64,000 nt of DNA from Echinarachnius parma (Eukaryota; Echinodermata; Echinoidea; Clypeasteroida; Echinarachniidae), in the NCBI GenBank assembly GCA_037951105.1, contig JBAMJV010008264.1:1-64000 (forward strand), in the 5' to 3' direction. The notes below the pieces were generated by a model. It had not been told where the DNA came from. It was given only the letters and a program-made list of their open reading frames with translations, and did not search any database. Positions 22,960 to 34,500 of this stretch are shown here, piece after piece; within the stretch, counting starts at the first letter, position 1; each line of letters starts with the position of its first letter. A program made the translations under genes and the position numbers.

Positions 22960-24847
22960 GTATATATTTCCACTGATGTGTTTTATATTCATGTGTTTTT
23001 CCACCTCTATAATGTAAAAATCATGATTTTGAAAAGTGAATACGAACCCTGCATGTGTAGGCCGACTGCGTTTGTCCTTCAGCAAGACAATTAATCCATA
23101 ATAGCAGCTGCTCTCTACCCAGGTGTATAAATGGGTACCATGTTTGGGTGTTAATTAGCCTTAGCGCCATCATCAGTGGCAGCTCGGCTAGTATGCTCCC
23201 CGGGGAGTTGAGAAAGTACGCAATATCATTGTGTGGGTTTTAAATGTACCTGATGACCATGGGTAATAATAATTAAATACTTATTTAAGCGCTTAGAGGC
23301 TTGTTTGCAATATGCGCTATATAAATGTCTATTATTATCATTATTATTCATAATATATAAAATTTAATTAATGAAAACGTTTATATCTTTTTTTGTATTT
23401 TCTCGTTACAAATGCGTCCGTTAATAATAATTGGGGATAACCAATATAGTGCTTCATTTGATATTTATGTTCTTCTTATTTTGTGTTTGTTTCCTTCTCT
23501 CAATTCAGCAGTTGAATCTAAAGGGTTGCTGACCAACAAGCCAATGGTCAGTGACAGGCCAGCCTTCGAGCCAGCAGCCACTCGATTGTCTCGATACTCT
23601 GTTCTGGGTCGTATTATTAAGGTATGATCATGGGAAAATGAATTAATTTATCTGAATCAGTAACATGTAATATAGTCGGGTGAAGATTTGATAGGAATGT
23701 ATATTTGTCTGGATTTTCGAAATATGGGATATATTTTGCAATATTGCCTAATGCCTATAATGTATACATAAGTTGGAAGATTACATTAAACAACGATATG
23801 ACTTCAAACTGAAGTGGTATATGTTGAGATTCATTGTATAGAAATGCATTATTTTATTGATTTACGGAATGTTAGCATGTTTAGGCAAGTTGTAGCCTAT
23901 AGCTACAAGTTATACAAATGTATTTATAGTTACTCGTTTAATTTTTGTATGCCTACAACATAGCTTTATTAAACTTTATTACTTGGTTCCCCTATGATTA
24001 TGAATTTGATGCTAAATGTAATGCGTTTTCCAAGAATTTAATCCCGATCACTTCTTCGTTTCTTTGTATTTGAATCAGAGAAATGGGTGTCTTCCCCAAA
24101 GTTATTGCGGGTTGGACGACTGGTCCTTGTAAATACCGCCGCACAAATTCATTGCGCCTAGTTAATGATCTACTCTTTATTTCCTTATTATCTTTTTATC
24201 AGGCGCCTACCAAGATCAAGCCACCCCAGTCTTGGGTTATTCCAGTCGATCTCGAGGATGACAAAGATGATTCCGCGATGTCCTCCATGTCGTTGGCGGA
24301 GATGTCAAGAGACTGTCAAGACTTCTTCGCTGAAGACCGAGCCAGGTTTCCCAGTCATTACAAAGGAACCACTCGGGACCAATCCGCTAGGCCGCCAAAG
24401 GCTGTGACCAACAGAGACTCTGTGTACGCGCACACGGTAACTGGTCGTGAATCGCTGAACAATGAAAGGCGTCACGAATCGTTGGCCAATCGTGTTACGA
24501 GCCTGTTGGCATCCCGAATTCAGGGGCGAGCCAAGACAGCAGTGGGAGGAGCCAACCGAGGCATCTTCTACCAACCTTCCTCATTCTTACTTGCAGGGAA
24601 GACAGAGACTTCTTGTAGCTACGCTACACCTGCCTTGTGTGATGACGATTCGTTGGATAGCATTGGGGAGCGGAATGGGTGTGGTCAGGACTTTGATAGC
24701 ATCGGCAACTCTCCAATCTGCTCAGAGGAATCAATGACGGACAGTTCTGGGCCTCGCCCACCAAACATGTCTCACGTCATTCTTTCAGTGGTGGTAGAGA
24801 GGTACAGGAAAAGGAGGTTCAAGTTTGCTACACTACGTGCAAACTAA
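22677..24847 (+). CDS. Three-exon gene, 346-residue basic low-complexity protein
   Basis: Exons 22677-22959, 23509-23621 and 24203-24847 join in matching phases (1/1, then 0/0) into one frame ending in TAA. The start is the first of two adjacent ATGs just after an acceptor. The protein has a Ser/Thr-rich stretch (about residues 43-58), a Lys/Arg-rich stretch (about 59-90), an acidic patch VDLEDDKDDS, SMSLAEMSRDCQDFFAEDRA, and a basic C-terminus RYRKRRFKFATLRAN. No signal peptide, membrane segment or known domain is seen. I do not recognise the family. The basic stretches would suit a nuclear protein, which is inference. Splice phases, an AATAAA downstream and higher GC in exon 3 support a real gene. 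Exon 3 also contains an acceptor-like TTCTTACTTGCAG (24583-24595), so a retained or alternative intron is possible. Confidence 0.7.
23045..23352 (+). repeat. SINE-like element in intron 1 of the three-exon gene
   Basis: It contains GTCCTTCAGCAAGACAATTA and CTACCCAGGTGTATAAATGG, close to the conserved central domain shared by many invertebrate SINEs. It ends AATATGCGCTATATAAATG followed by an ATT-rich tail. Orientation is plus. The promoter head is not clear. Confidence 0.55.
23509..23621 (+). CDS. Three-exon gene, coding exon 2
   Basis: Acceptor CTCTCAATTCAG, donor TTAAG/GTATGA. It begins in phase 1 (G+CA gives Ala), then 37 codons from VESKGLLTNK to VLGRIIK, ending in phase 0. A second AG three bases later would make a minor splice variant. 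Confidence 0.65.
24203..24847 (+). CDS. Three-exon gene, terminal coding exon
   Basis: Acceptor CTTTTTATCAG, then APTKIKPPQSWVIPVDLEDD, 214 codons and TAA. It is the largest convincing coding block in the window. Its codon composition and GC content stand out from the flanks. Confidence 0.75.
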   Translation, partial: APTKIKPPQSWVIPVDLEDDKDDSAMSSMSLAEMSRDCQDFFAEDRARFPSHYKGTTRDQSARPPKAVTNRDSVYAHTVTGRESLNNERRHESLANRVTSLLASRIQGRAKTAVGGANRGIFYQPSSFLLAGKTETSCSYATPALCDDDSLDSIGERNGCGQDFDSIGNSPICSEESMTDSSGPRPPNMSHVILSVVVERYRKRRFKFATLRAN

Positions 24848-24902
24848 GACGAGGGAGCGATATAACTATGTTGGTTTATGTGTTGCATCAGTATTATCTT
24901 GA

Positions 24903-24908
24903 AATAAA
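24903..24908 (+). terminator. Polyadenylation signal of the three-exon gene
   Basis: AATAAA, 56 bases after the stop codon, fits a short 3' untranslated region. Confidence 0.55.
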
Positions 24909-24994
24909 ATTTGAAATTAATCTAAGATGATGTAACTGTTCGTTTTTGTATGAAAGACCTTTTATTTCCCCTTTTGTCACTTCAATCACTCAAG

Positions 24995-25031
24995 TACAAA
25001 CACACACACACATACACACACTCACACATGC

Positions 25032-25109
<78 letters not shown>

Positions 25110-25190
25110 ACGCACCCACACACACATACACACCACAGTTACACAACTATACCCACCCACGCGAACATACACGTACATGTATAAAACACA
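24995..25190 (+). repeat. (CA)n microsatellite
   Basis: An interrupted CA repeat with CG and CT variants. Thr/His open frames here are artefacts. Confidence 0.95.
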
Positions 25191-25549
25191 CACATACGTG
25201 TTGATAATGCTCTGATTACGTCATTATGAAGACGGCGTACGAGTTGTCTGACGAACCTGATATCGGGAATGAACGAGTGCTCAGATTGGCCTGACAACTT
25301 GAGAGAACCTAAATGACGTAATTTCTCGCCTAAATGACGTAATTTCTTCGTCGTCCACAGTGACGACGTGGCTTGCGTAAAGGCCTTAATACCTGCGTAG
25401 ATCAGAGTTACTTGCGGACTGGCAGATAAACAATGTGTCTTATTTATTGATCTTCAGTTAAACCGATTTACCAATTTCATATATTCCAGTGCATTATGCT
25501 GGCTTCTCTCTTTGAAGACATTTTCTATAAATTGTCCACCCTTTTTTGC

Positions 25550-26090
25550 GATCAGCAGTACCACTTTTCCAACCATCGTTCATTTTGCCCGATATTATGG
25601 CAGGGGATCTGACCAGTTATTCCTCCTCTGTGCTTTGTATCGAACCATTCGAAATGTTACTAGTACAGGCTGTTTACCGATCAGATGCCTGCCCGCCATA
25701 TATCGGGGTCTAGGTTCAGACTAAATGTCGTGCAGATGGAATAAACACGTGAATAAATGACATGGGTTTCTTTCTTGTCTTGATTTGTCACAATTCAGTG
25801 CAGTATATAGTCCTTAAAATATGTCAAGTTCAAGGCTTCTTTTTACATTTGCTGTACTGTCTGTTCTGCCCTTTCTTACGACATATTCCTTCATTCACAT
25901 ATTTTGTGCAGGGAAATTTACCCACGTAGCTTAATACTTCTTTGTTAGTTGTACGGATACATCGCAGGCTGATCTGATCAATTATTCTTTCACTGTGCTA
26001 CGTAAGTAACGTACCAGTAGGTACCGAATATTGGTATATCGGGCAGTTTGAACGATGGTTGGAAAAATGCCACAGCTGATTTTGAGGAGA
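25550..26090. repeat. Inverted repeat pair
   Basis: TTTTCCAACCATCGTTCA followed by GCCCGATAT near 25565 is the reverse complement of ATATCGGGCAGTTTGAACGA and following bases near 26036. The two halves enclose about 430 bases with no gene. Confidence 0.45.
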
Positions 26091-26218
26091 GATGAACAAT
26101 TAGTTAAAATATCAACAAGAGGAGCACATGAAATTTGGGAGTTCAATTATCAGTTTAGCCAAAATATCTGGAGAATCTATAGAAAATATAAATAAAAACA
26201 TAGTTAAAAGTTAACCCT

Positions 26219-26305
26219 GTTTTTTCAAGCCGTAACACCGCTCGTCTGTAAGTTTCTTTTCTCTCCGACCTACACAGGCAGTGTGACGGCTTGAAAAAAA
26301 CACAG
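26219..26305. repeat. Hairpin with TTTTTTCAAGCCGT stems
   Basis: GTTTTTTCAAGCCGTAACAC and the inverse GTGTGACGGCTTGAAAAAAAC enclose a loop of about 45 bases. It could be a small inverted-repeat element. The stretch 26310-26790 has no gene. Confidence 0.5.
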
Positions 26306-26796
26306 TTTCACAATGGCCAGAAATTTATCACAGTGGCCATAGCCCTGACAATTTCAGGAAAGGACCCAATAGTTCCAATAGTTGCCTTACAAATAAGGTA
26401 ACCCTAACCATATTTGTTTTCTATAGCTAGACTACTATTTTGATAGTTGATCTGACTTGGATATAACTGCATGGGTTATAAAAAGATAATATTATGATCA
26501 TGTGCAGGCCGAGATAAGTGTTGCAGGCTGTTAATTAATTTGATAAGTTTCATCGTCCGACTAAATGGAATTTGTGAAAATGAGTTTGGTAGAAGAATTA
26601 GTATTCTTAAGTCTTTTATAGCCGAATCTTTCAATTTCATCCATAACAGGCATAACATCAGTGGCAGCGGAGCAAAGAGATGACCTTTTTGATATCCTTC
26701 GCATTGAATGTAGTGGCTGCCAGTATCAAACGGCGGCGCGCTCTACCCTCTTCAGAGGTTGGATTTTCTGGGCAAGGAGTTGCAGACCTCCTGGGG

Positions 26797-27118
26797 GTGT
26801 TTCACAAAGATCCAAAGTTGAACTTAACTCTAAGTTGGACTTAAAAAGTATGGAAAGCCACTAGTTTCTTTGATTTTTTTGTTTGTAAAAGTCATTTTTC
26901 AAAGGCATACAATGTTGATTCAAATCATTAATATTTTCTATTATCAAAGAGATTTCATGTTCTTGATGCAACACTTATGTTAACTCTAAACTTCTTGCTT
27001 TGTGGCTTTTGAATATATTGTATTCTAAGGCTACAAATGGCTTTCCATAATAGATAAGTCCAACTTAGAGCTAAGTTCAACTTAGAGTTAAGTTCAACTT
27101 AGAGTCTTTGTGAAACAG
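26797..27118. mobile_element. R4 element, intact copy
   Basis: Ends GTGTTTCACAAAGATCCAAA and inverse AGAGTCTTTGTGAAACA. Long inverted arms continue as AACTTAACTCTAAGTTGGAC and GTCCAACTTAGAGCTAAGTT. About 322 bp with no coding. Other copies at 54984-56126 and 60606-61357 are split by R3. Confidence 0.75.
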
Positions 27119-27849
27119 TTCTCGAGGCAGTGTCACTAGTTACCACGCGCAGGGCCTACAAGCAACACGGTGAGCATGTTTAGAAGCTTGTGAAATGTTG
27201 TTAATTCATAATGACACGAGTGATTTGGCATCACTAAAGATACTGCCTGCATTTTACGAGCCAAAATTCAAAAGTTGCGAGATTATTGTCTTTAAAATGT
27301 GAAATAAAAAACTATTTAAGAGCTAGCTAGATCTTGAGAATGCAACTATTTAATAAGTCTAGCAACTGCAGACCCTCTATTGTAGTCACGTGCCTAACTG
27401 TATTTTGGTTAAACTTGACAGAGAAGGAAATGGGTTTTGATTTTCGAAAAGTGTTGTAATCGATAGTATCAAAGTTCAGATACTTCAATTGTTCATAGTT
27501 TGTCAAACCTGATATATCGTGAGAACTAAAATCTGACATCAATTTTCACCTTTTTCACTTGGTAAACATTGTTCCTTTTCTATGAAAATATCACATATTA
27601 TTTCCAATGAGTGTATGATTTAAGTCTAAAATATCACGAGTTTGGACAAATCTTATCAATTTAATGGATCACTTTGAATAAGCACTGTCAAAGTGATTCA
27701 ATCAGATGTGTGATGTCACAGGGTGATGTGTTTTGTAAAAGGAAACAAATAATTCATGATACATGTAGGCCTACATATAGATTCAGAACAGAAAAAGAAT
27801 GAACCTCAGAGTTATACTACAAAGGCTTAAACGTTGCCTTGTGAAGAGG

Positions 27850-28010
27850 TGTTCTGGTCTTGTGGTCAGAACCGATCTACTCTTCACACTAATCGGCCCA
27901 GGTTCGAAACTTGGCCGCATCTATCAGATGGTGACGATCAGTTCCCAGACGTAAATGATCATAAGTGATTGAATGCCTCTGTAAAAACCAAAGAACTAAC
28001 CCAAGACTCC
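27850..28010 (+). repeat. tRNA-derived SINE
   Basis: A box A-like TGGTCTTGTGG near 27855 and a box B-like GGTTCGAAACT at 27901 have spacing typical of an RNA polymerase III internal promoter. The body continues to about 28010. No cloverleaf good enough for a functional tRNA. Confidence 0.5.
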
Positions 28011-28422
28011 ACACTAACTTTTTCTGCACTGGCCCGTTTGGGCTAGTAAAATGATTCGTTTGGAGATTTTAATTGCACCAATATAAAATTTACTCGTACG
28101 TCTATGAGATTAACACGTTCAAAATTACATTGTTCTCTTGTAGTTGAACAATTATTTAGTTGCCTGATCGGGCAAGCAAACTAGACGATTTATGAAATTC
28201 GACTTGTCCCGGGCAATAGGGCAAGTACTAGTGTCAAGCCCTGGACAGTCTAACCATTGGTTTTAGTTGCATCCTTAGGAATCCTTTGTCACAGTTGTAA
28301 ACCTCAACATATTATTCTTGTGGTACGGTCACAGCTGACTGCTTCCCACGTATTCAGCGCTTCCGTAGTATTTGCGAAAAGCCTCTATTATTCTTGCGGT
28401 TCATGGAACGTTTTACTGAACT

Positions 28423-29801
28423 TTAAAGGGATGAATGGTTGATACAATGTATATTGTTTTTATCTGATATGTCCACAGGGTATTGTGTGAAAATTTCAAG
28501 TCAAATGGACGTTATATGGCCGAGTAATGAGCAAAAATGCAAAGTGATGTTCACAAACTCATTGCACTCACTTTGTACCCGGTTTTCGCGATCCGTTGGA
28601 TTATTTAAACTACCTACTCAAAGAATATTACAATGTTGGAAATTATAAATAATAAGAGAACTATGGGCTTAAATAAAAATCCTATGTGCTTCAGCGATCC
28701 AACTGAACAAGCAATTAGAAAACTAAACTCAGAATCAATACTAAATGCTCTTCGGACCAAAAATACAGGATCGTTCTAGTGACGTCACAATTTGAACAGA
28801 TCAAATGTTAGCAGACGATGTCTCATTGCAAAAGTACATGGCAGAAATGCACTCATTTTGTCCTTTTTATGTTTATCGTTACGATGAGTACACATTTGTT
28901 TTAAGACATTTTTAAAGAAAATGTTACGCAGACCGTGGATATAGCATTGATTCCTGTAAAAACAGCTATGAAAAGGTTACAAATTTCAATTAAAAAACAG
29001 TCCCATTTTATGTTCATGTCAACCGTGAGCGTGCAGCCTGCAATAATTGCATACAAACACCGACGTAGCAACATAAAAGAAGCTATTTCAATAGACAGTC
29101 AACAAAAGACTGTTTAGAGTTCGGCATGCCTGTGAAGTTAATACGATGGGACGGTCCCCATTCAGTAACTTGTTCTAAAGTTCGACACGGGCGTCAGTGT
29201 GTAAAATGAGACAGTGTAAATAACTTATTTAATTAAATTTTATATCCTTGCCATAGCCATTTCTACGAGAATCAATAATATATTAATGGTCTGAGTTACA
29301 TTTTCTTCAAAATGTCATAAAACTATAGTGTTCTCATCGTAACGATACACATGAAAAGGACAAAATGAGTGCACTTCTGTCATGTACATTTGCAATGAGA
29401 CATCTTCTGCTAACACTTGATCTGTTCAACTTGTGACGTCATTAGAACGATCCTGTATTTTTGGTCCGAAGAGCATTTAGTATCGATTCTGAGTTGGGTT
29501 TTCTAATTGCTTGTTCGGTTGGATCTCTGAAGGACATAGGACTTATAACTTATATAATAATACTATTTAAGCCCATAGTTCTCTTATTATTTAAAAATGC
29601 CAACATTGTAATAGTCTTTGAGTAGGTACTTTAACATCTGAACACTTCAATCGTAAATATCTTTTTAACGAAAAGGAAATTTGAAAAACAGAAACCTGTC
29701 CCATGATTATATTGTTATTACGAATACAACAAGGTATGTGGGAACCGCTAAAATTCCAATTGTATTTTGAGGATCTGGACAATGTTACTAAGTCCATTTA
29801 A
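28423..29801 (+). mobile_element. R2 element split by a foldback element
   Basis: The left part 28423-28607 (AAAGGGATGAATGGTTGATA, missing about 35 bases near the end) and the right part 29633-29801 (TCTGAACACTTCAATCG to AGTCCATTTAA) form one R2. They are separated by the long inverted-repeat element at 28608-29632. Confidence 0.7.
28608..29632. mobile_element. Long inverted-repeat (foldback) element in R2
   Basis: Arms of roughly 280 bp: ACTACCTACTCAAAGAATAT on the left and the inverse of AGTACCTACTCAAAGACTAT on the right. The arms include mirrored GACGTCA and TTTGGTCCGAAGAGCATTTA blocks. TTTAA flanks both ends, consistent with a TTAA target duplication. The centre has no gene. Confidence 0.7.
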
Positions 29802-29864
29802 GGTGCCTGTCTGCAAAAGAAGGACAAGCTAGTATGTCCCGAAGGAAATCTCTCCTGCTTCTCT

Positions 29865-30025
29865 TTGCTTGGCCCGAATGTGATATGAATATTGTGATTT
29901 TGCCCGGATATATGATTTGTCCGATTTTGCCAGAATATGACATTGTTTTCCCAAATATGATGTGGTTCAAATATGACACGCTTTTGGCCTAAATATGATA
30001 TGAGACTGTCCGAATACGATTATGT
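29865..30025 (+). repeat. 24-25 bp minisatellite (GCCCGAATATGATATGA)
   Basis: Degenerate tandem units of the form TTTTGCCCGAATATGATATG. The same repeat is found at 51610-51825 and faintly at 43905-43975. Confidence 0.6.
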
Positions 30026-30414
30026 GTTAAATTGCGTGATTATCACTGTTTTCAAAACTCTCCTCCCCTCCCCCTCTCTCTCCTCTTTCTCAGTATCTCA
30101 TCTTTCTCTTTCGTTTTCTCTAATCGTTTCTAATAACCTCTGTTATTAGAAAAATACTTGTGTCAAAATATAACAGAATTGAAAAGAAAACACGACAAAC
30201 ACCTTTTACCATATTCCCCAAATTTATTTGAAAGTTAAAGCAAAGACCAAAATACCGACATAAGATAATCAATCATAAGCAAATACATTACCATAATTAC
30301 TAGACAAACGAAAAATCGGGAAAAAATGAATTTGAAATTGACTCTAGGATTTATCATTTATCATGTTCAAGCATTATTTATCTTCTTCTTTCCTTCTACC
30401 AAATGTCAGTTTTA

Positions 30415-30770
30415 CTTACGAGGGCGCTTTAAGATATACATATTTGTGAGGTAATGAAAAACTGTGTGTAAAATTTAAGAAAAGGACACAATTTTAATGA
30501 CATAATCAAATTTGTTGGAACTAAATTGGTACAGAAACGGCTGTTATATCCATAAATATATGTGAATGGAAAGGAGTATAAACCCCTTTACATTTCTGAA
30601 AATATGCCCAAAATTGTTCATGATATTTCTAGATAATAATAATTTTTTACCAAACCACACATTCATATTTGTTTTAAAAAATGATTGAAAGCTTGACGTG
30701 TTTGGAGGACCCCCTCTTGCTTTAATAACTTTTTGCATAATGAAAACAGCTCTGATAATTAGTCGTGTAC
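30415..30770 (-). mobile_element. Diverged R1 copy
   Basis: It contains GAGGTAATGAAAAACTG, AAACGGCTGTTATATCCATA and AATGAAAACAGCTCTGATAA in the order expected of a minus-strand R1. The ends have eroded. 30790-31120 shows no gene. Confidence 0.45.
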
Positions 30771-31125
30771 ATGTTTGTTACCATTCAAGAATTATTTAAT
30801 TATATTTGTTATCTGTTTTTTAATGATGTCTGACAAGTTTAAATTACTAAAAATAATGTTGACCAAATCTGCAGATCTCTCTAAGCAACATTTAACAAAT
30901 TTCATTCACTGGAGATATAACATTCACATAAGACATGATTCTAAGAAGAAAACAAATCATTACAATCACCTTATAACTTACAAACATTATATCGTTTACT
31001 TGATTTACTGAACATAAGAATGATGCCTCTATAAACCACCATATGAAATAAAATGAAACCAATATCACTTGTATGAGTTGAACATATCAAACTGCAATTA
31101 TTGCCCTTAACTATAATACGATCAT

Positions 31126-31640
31126 AGGCGTACCCAGGGGGGGGGGGGGGTGGGGGGAGTTCAAACCCCCCGCCCCCCTTTGACCAAAAAATTACTGTTT
31201 TGGGGGGTTTGTACCCCCCCCCCGCCCCCTTTTCGACCTGTAGCTGGTCTCAAGACCACATTTTAGCGGTCTCGACCATCATTACCGATGGTCTCGGCCT
31301 CGAAAAGTGCGAAGAATCCTGGTTTTGGCCTCGAAAATATTGAACATTTTCGGTCTCGGCTTCGACAATTTTCTACGTCCACCCCCCCCCCCCCCCCCCC
31401 CCACCCCCCCGCTTACGTGATTATCAAGCAATGGTCTTGGTCTCGGCCTCGAACATCTTTGACCGGTCCTGGTCTCGGTCTCGAAAATTTTGAAGGTACT
31501 TGGTCTCGGCTTCGAACATTTTCTACGACTACATCCCCCCTTCCCCCCTCCCCCCCCCCCCCCCGCTGACAGAAATTTGGCTGACGAATTTAGAACCCCC
31601 CCCCCCCCCCCCTTGAAAAAATCCTGGGTACGCCACTGAA
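31126..31640. mobile_element. Poly-G/poly-C element with GGCGTACCCAGG ends
   Basis: ATAGGCGTACCCAGG at the left and CCTGGGTACGCCACTG at the right are inverted. Near each end is a motif related to GATTTTTTCAAGGGG. The interior has repeated GGTCTCGGCCTCGAA units between homopolymer runs. The frame through it (31288-31569) is not called. Confidence 0.6.
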
Positions 31641-31742
31641 TAAGATCATTATTATCCCCTTGCCAATGGGGATCTGACGTGTTCTGGCATTATGTAATAA
31701 CTCTATGGTCTATGGGGATTACAACATCTAGTACGGAACATG

Positions 31743-32230
31743 TTAAAGGTACCATTGAGTATTGGTATTTCACGAAGTGCCCCTCGCAATTTTGTTTTGA
31801 GATAATGAAAGACTGACTGTCAAATTTGAAAGAACATACAATTTTAATGACAGATTAAACTTTATTTGATCAAAATCGGTTCAGAAACGGCTGAAATATC
31901 CATGAGTATATTTGTATTCAAAATATTCTTCACCGGCAATCACCGGGGGAAATTTAGACTTTTTAGAAAAATTATGATATCTCTATTGAATCATTATTTT
32001 AACAAAACATTAAATGCACAATTTTGTAGGAAAAATGGCTAAAACCAGTGATTTTTTAAATAGCGCCCTCTTGAGTAGTAACGGCTCTTTTTGAAAGGGG
32101 CTTTACTTAGTCGTTTGTAATTGTGTATACTTTTCGAGCATAGTGAAAGTATAACTATTACTTTGTACCGTAATGGTGCAGGTTTTGGTTACTAAAGTTA
32201 AGTCTGACCAAAACTCAAATATCCCTTTAA
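31743..32230 (-). mobile_element. R1 element, minus orientation
   Basis: TTAA borders on both sides. It contains CAGAAACGGCTGAAATATCC, AGCGCCCTCTTGAGTAG and GGTGCAGGTTTTGGTTAC, and ends AACTCAAATATCCCTTTAA. Confidence 0.75.
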
Positions 32231-32777
32231 CAACTTATGGTGAGAAGACTTGTAGGCCTGATCACATATACTTAACATGTTCACACAAATAGCTGTAATA
32301 GGTAACTGTATTTTATTCCGTCTTTATTTTATGATTGTGCTAATTAGCTTAATAATACAAACCAAACAAAATATGTTAGTAACATGAACTCCTGACTATA
32401 ACTCAGTACCATTGTAATGAAATTCTTACATAATATGCCGATTTGCACAACGTTGAAGGTGTTAGATAATTAGTTGCCGCTATCAATATCACACATACAC
32501 ATCACAGGGAAATTAAAGAGAAAACCAAAAAGAAAATTAAAGGAAACGTGGTCTGAACGTGCTGAAATAAGATCCGAATTCGTAGGTTAATCACATGGTC
32601 GTCATCGTAGGGGCCACGGGCCATTTAGGCATCTGCAAAATTCAGAGAATAGATAAGAAAAAACGTTATGTACATATCATATAGGCCTACATAGGCTGAA
32701 CATCCTAAACATCATAATTATGCGATGGGATAACCAAACGACGCTTTAAATGTTTTGATTATGTTATACGCATGCAG

Positions 32778-32998
32778 CACCACCGCCTTCCATCATACCA
32801 AGCATACCAGCATGACTTTAATGCACGCAGACCCCCGGGACGCCCTCCTACAAATGGAAATATCAAATCCGGAGCGATGCGGATTTACTTCTACAAGAGG
32901 CGGGGGCAGCAAGCCCAGTGCAGATCAGAATGGTACAGGATTTCTCCTACGAGAGCAAAGGGACATACCGCCATATGCATCTAATTCAGTAAGTCATG
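32778..32998 (+). CDS. Isolated candidate coding exon, unknown
   Basis: A GC-rich island bounded by CGCATGCAG and a perfect donor (TTCA/GTAAGT). The open frame reads MTLMHADPRDALLQMEISNP onward to PPYASNS. A second frame (MQHHRLPSYQAYQHDF...) stays open until just before the donor. No domain is recognised and no partner exons were found, so this could equally be an old repeat fragment. Confidence 0.25.
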
Positions 32999-33039
32999 TC
33001 ATATACGACACATTGGCCCGAATTCTCATCAGTGGCTCA

Positions 33040-33760
33040 ACTTCAGCCCGGCTTAAAAAGACAAAACTGCCGGCACCACTTTGCACTAGCACCTATTGTC
33101 TCGTTTCTATGATCAAAAATATATTATAATTGTTTCCTTTCATAATCCAGTCAATCCCTTAAGTTCTAGCGTTAGGCATCAGTACATTTAGGCCCTTGGA
33201 AATTCGGTCATAGCATAGACTGTCATTAGTCAAATTGCATTTTGGATTATCCTGGACATTATATTGCTGGTGACCTGTTATACTATGACACAAGTTGAGA
33301 ATTCGGGCCAATGGCCTAAAAAGACAAAGACTACCGGTAATACTTTGCACCAGCAGACCTATTGTCTCGTTGCTATGGTACCCGGAGATATTTTAATAAT
33401 TTCCTGTCATTATCCAGTCAATCACATGAGTTATGATGATAGGCATCAGGACAATGGGCCTTTTTAAATTCAATTCTTAACAGTAACAGTCAAACAGGTC
33501 ACCAGCAATACAACTTCCAGGATGATCCAGGACGCAATTTGGCTGATGACAGACTTTACTATAACTTAATTTCAAAGGGCCCATTGTCCTGATGCTTATG
33601 AGCAGCTCTCAAGGGATTGACTTGATAATGAAAGGAAACCATTATAATATCTCCGGGGACCATAGTTACGAGACAATAAGTCTGCTGGTGCAAATTGTTA
33701 CCAGTAGTCTTTGTATTTTAGGCCAGGCGCAAGTTGGGCCACAAGTTGAGAATTCGGTCC
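33040..33760. repeat. Three copies of a 155-bp segment, one inverted
   Basis: Direct copies lie at about 33049-33200 and 33308-33462 and an inverted copy at about 33574-33722. They share AAAAAGACAAAGACTACCGG (or its variants), CTATTGTCTCGTTGCTATGG and AGGCATCAGGACAATGGGCC. No gene. Confidence 0.6.
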
Positions 33761-34020
33761 ATTATGATTAGTAATGTCTTCGTCCTAAAATTCTAACATA
33801 ACATGTCTACTTACAATTTGAATGTGTTAATATTTAATTAACACCATCTAGAACTTTATATCAACTACGACAAAAAAAAAGAAACATTAAAGGGAACATG
33901 TACAGAAGAGATATTCAAATGTTTATGTCAATTACTTCGTTCGTTCATCATGTTATAGTCCTCATTGCAGTGGCTAGGACTTAATCGCACAATACGGAGA
34001 ATAGGACAAAATATACACAA

Positions 34021-34500
34021 TGTTTATAATTTACCACACATAGGATTAACGTAATCTGAAACTCATATATGACACATAGAAAAATTGAAAAGGAACGTGT
34101 ACTGAACACATATCTCAATTCGTCTATGTCAGTCGGATAGTTTGGTCATTATGCTAGTCATGAAAGCAGGGTATGATTTTGTTTATTTTGAAATTTAGGC
34201 CGAATAACATATATTTATTTATTTATTAGGTGATACGTATATATAATAGGTATCACCTCTTGTTTATAATTTACCACACATAGGATTAACGTAATCTGAA
34301 ACTCATATATGACACATAGAAAAATTGAAAGGGAACGTGTACTGAACACATATCTCAATTCGTCTATGTCAGTCGGATAGTTTGGTCATTATGCTAGTCA
34401 TGAAAGCAGGGTATGATTTTGTTTATTTTGAAATTTAGGCCGAATAACATATATTTATTTATTTATTAGGTGATACGTATATATAATAGGTATCACCTCT
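34021..34500 (+). repeat. Near-identical tandem duplication of 240 bp
   Basis: 34021-34260 and 34261-34500 match base for base except one visible substitution (near 34092/34332). Each unit ends in the hairpin AGGTGATACGTATATATAAT...GGTATCACCT. A recent duplication or an assembly artefact. Confidence 0.9.

Noticed and set aside
32595..32684. Short frame MVVIVGATGHLGICK resembling a Rossmann GATGxxG nucleotide-binding motif
   Set aside because: Only 29 codons, no usable donor. The surrounding sequence aligns by eye with the non-coding repeat near 33890-34160, so the motif is probably chance.
32755..33129. Reading past the GTAAGT donor to give a 124-codon protein
   Set aside because: The part after the donor matches the repeated 155-bp segment at 33040-33760, so only the splice-bounded part was kept as a weak candidate.
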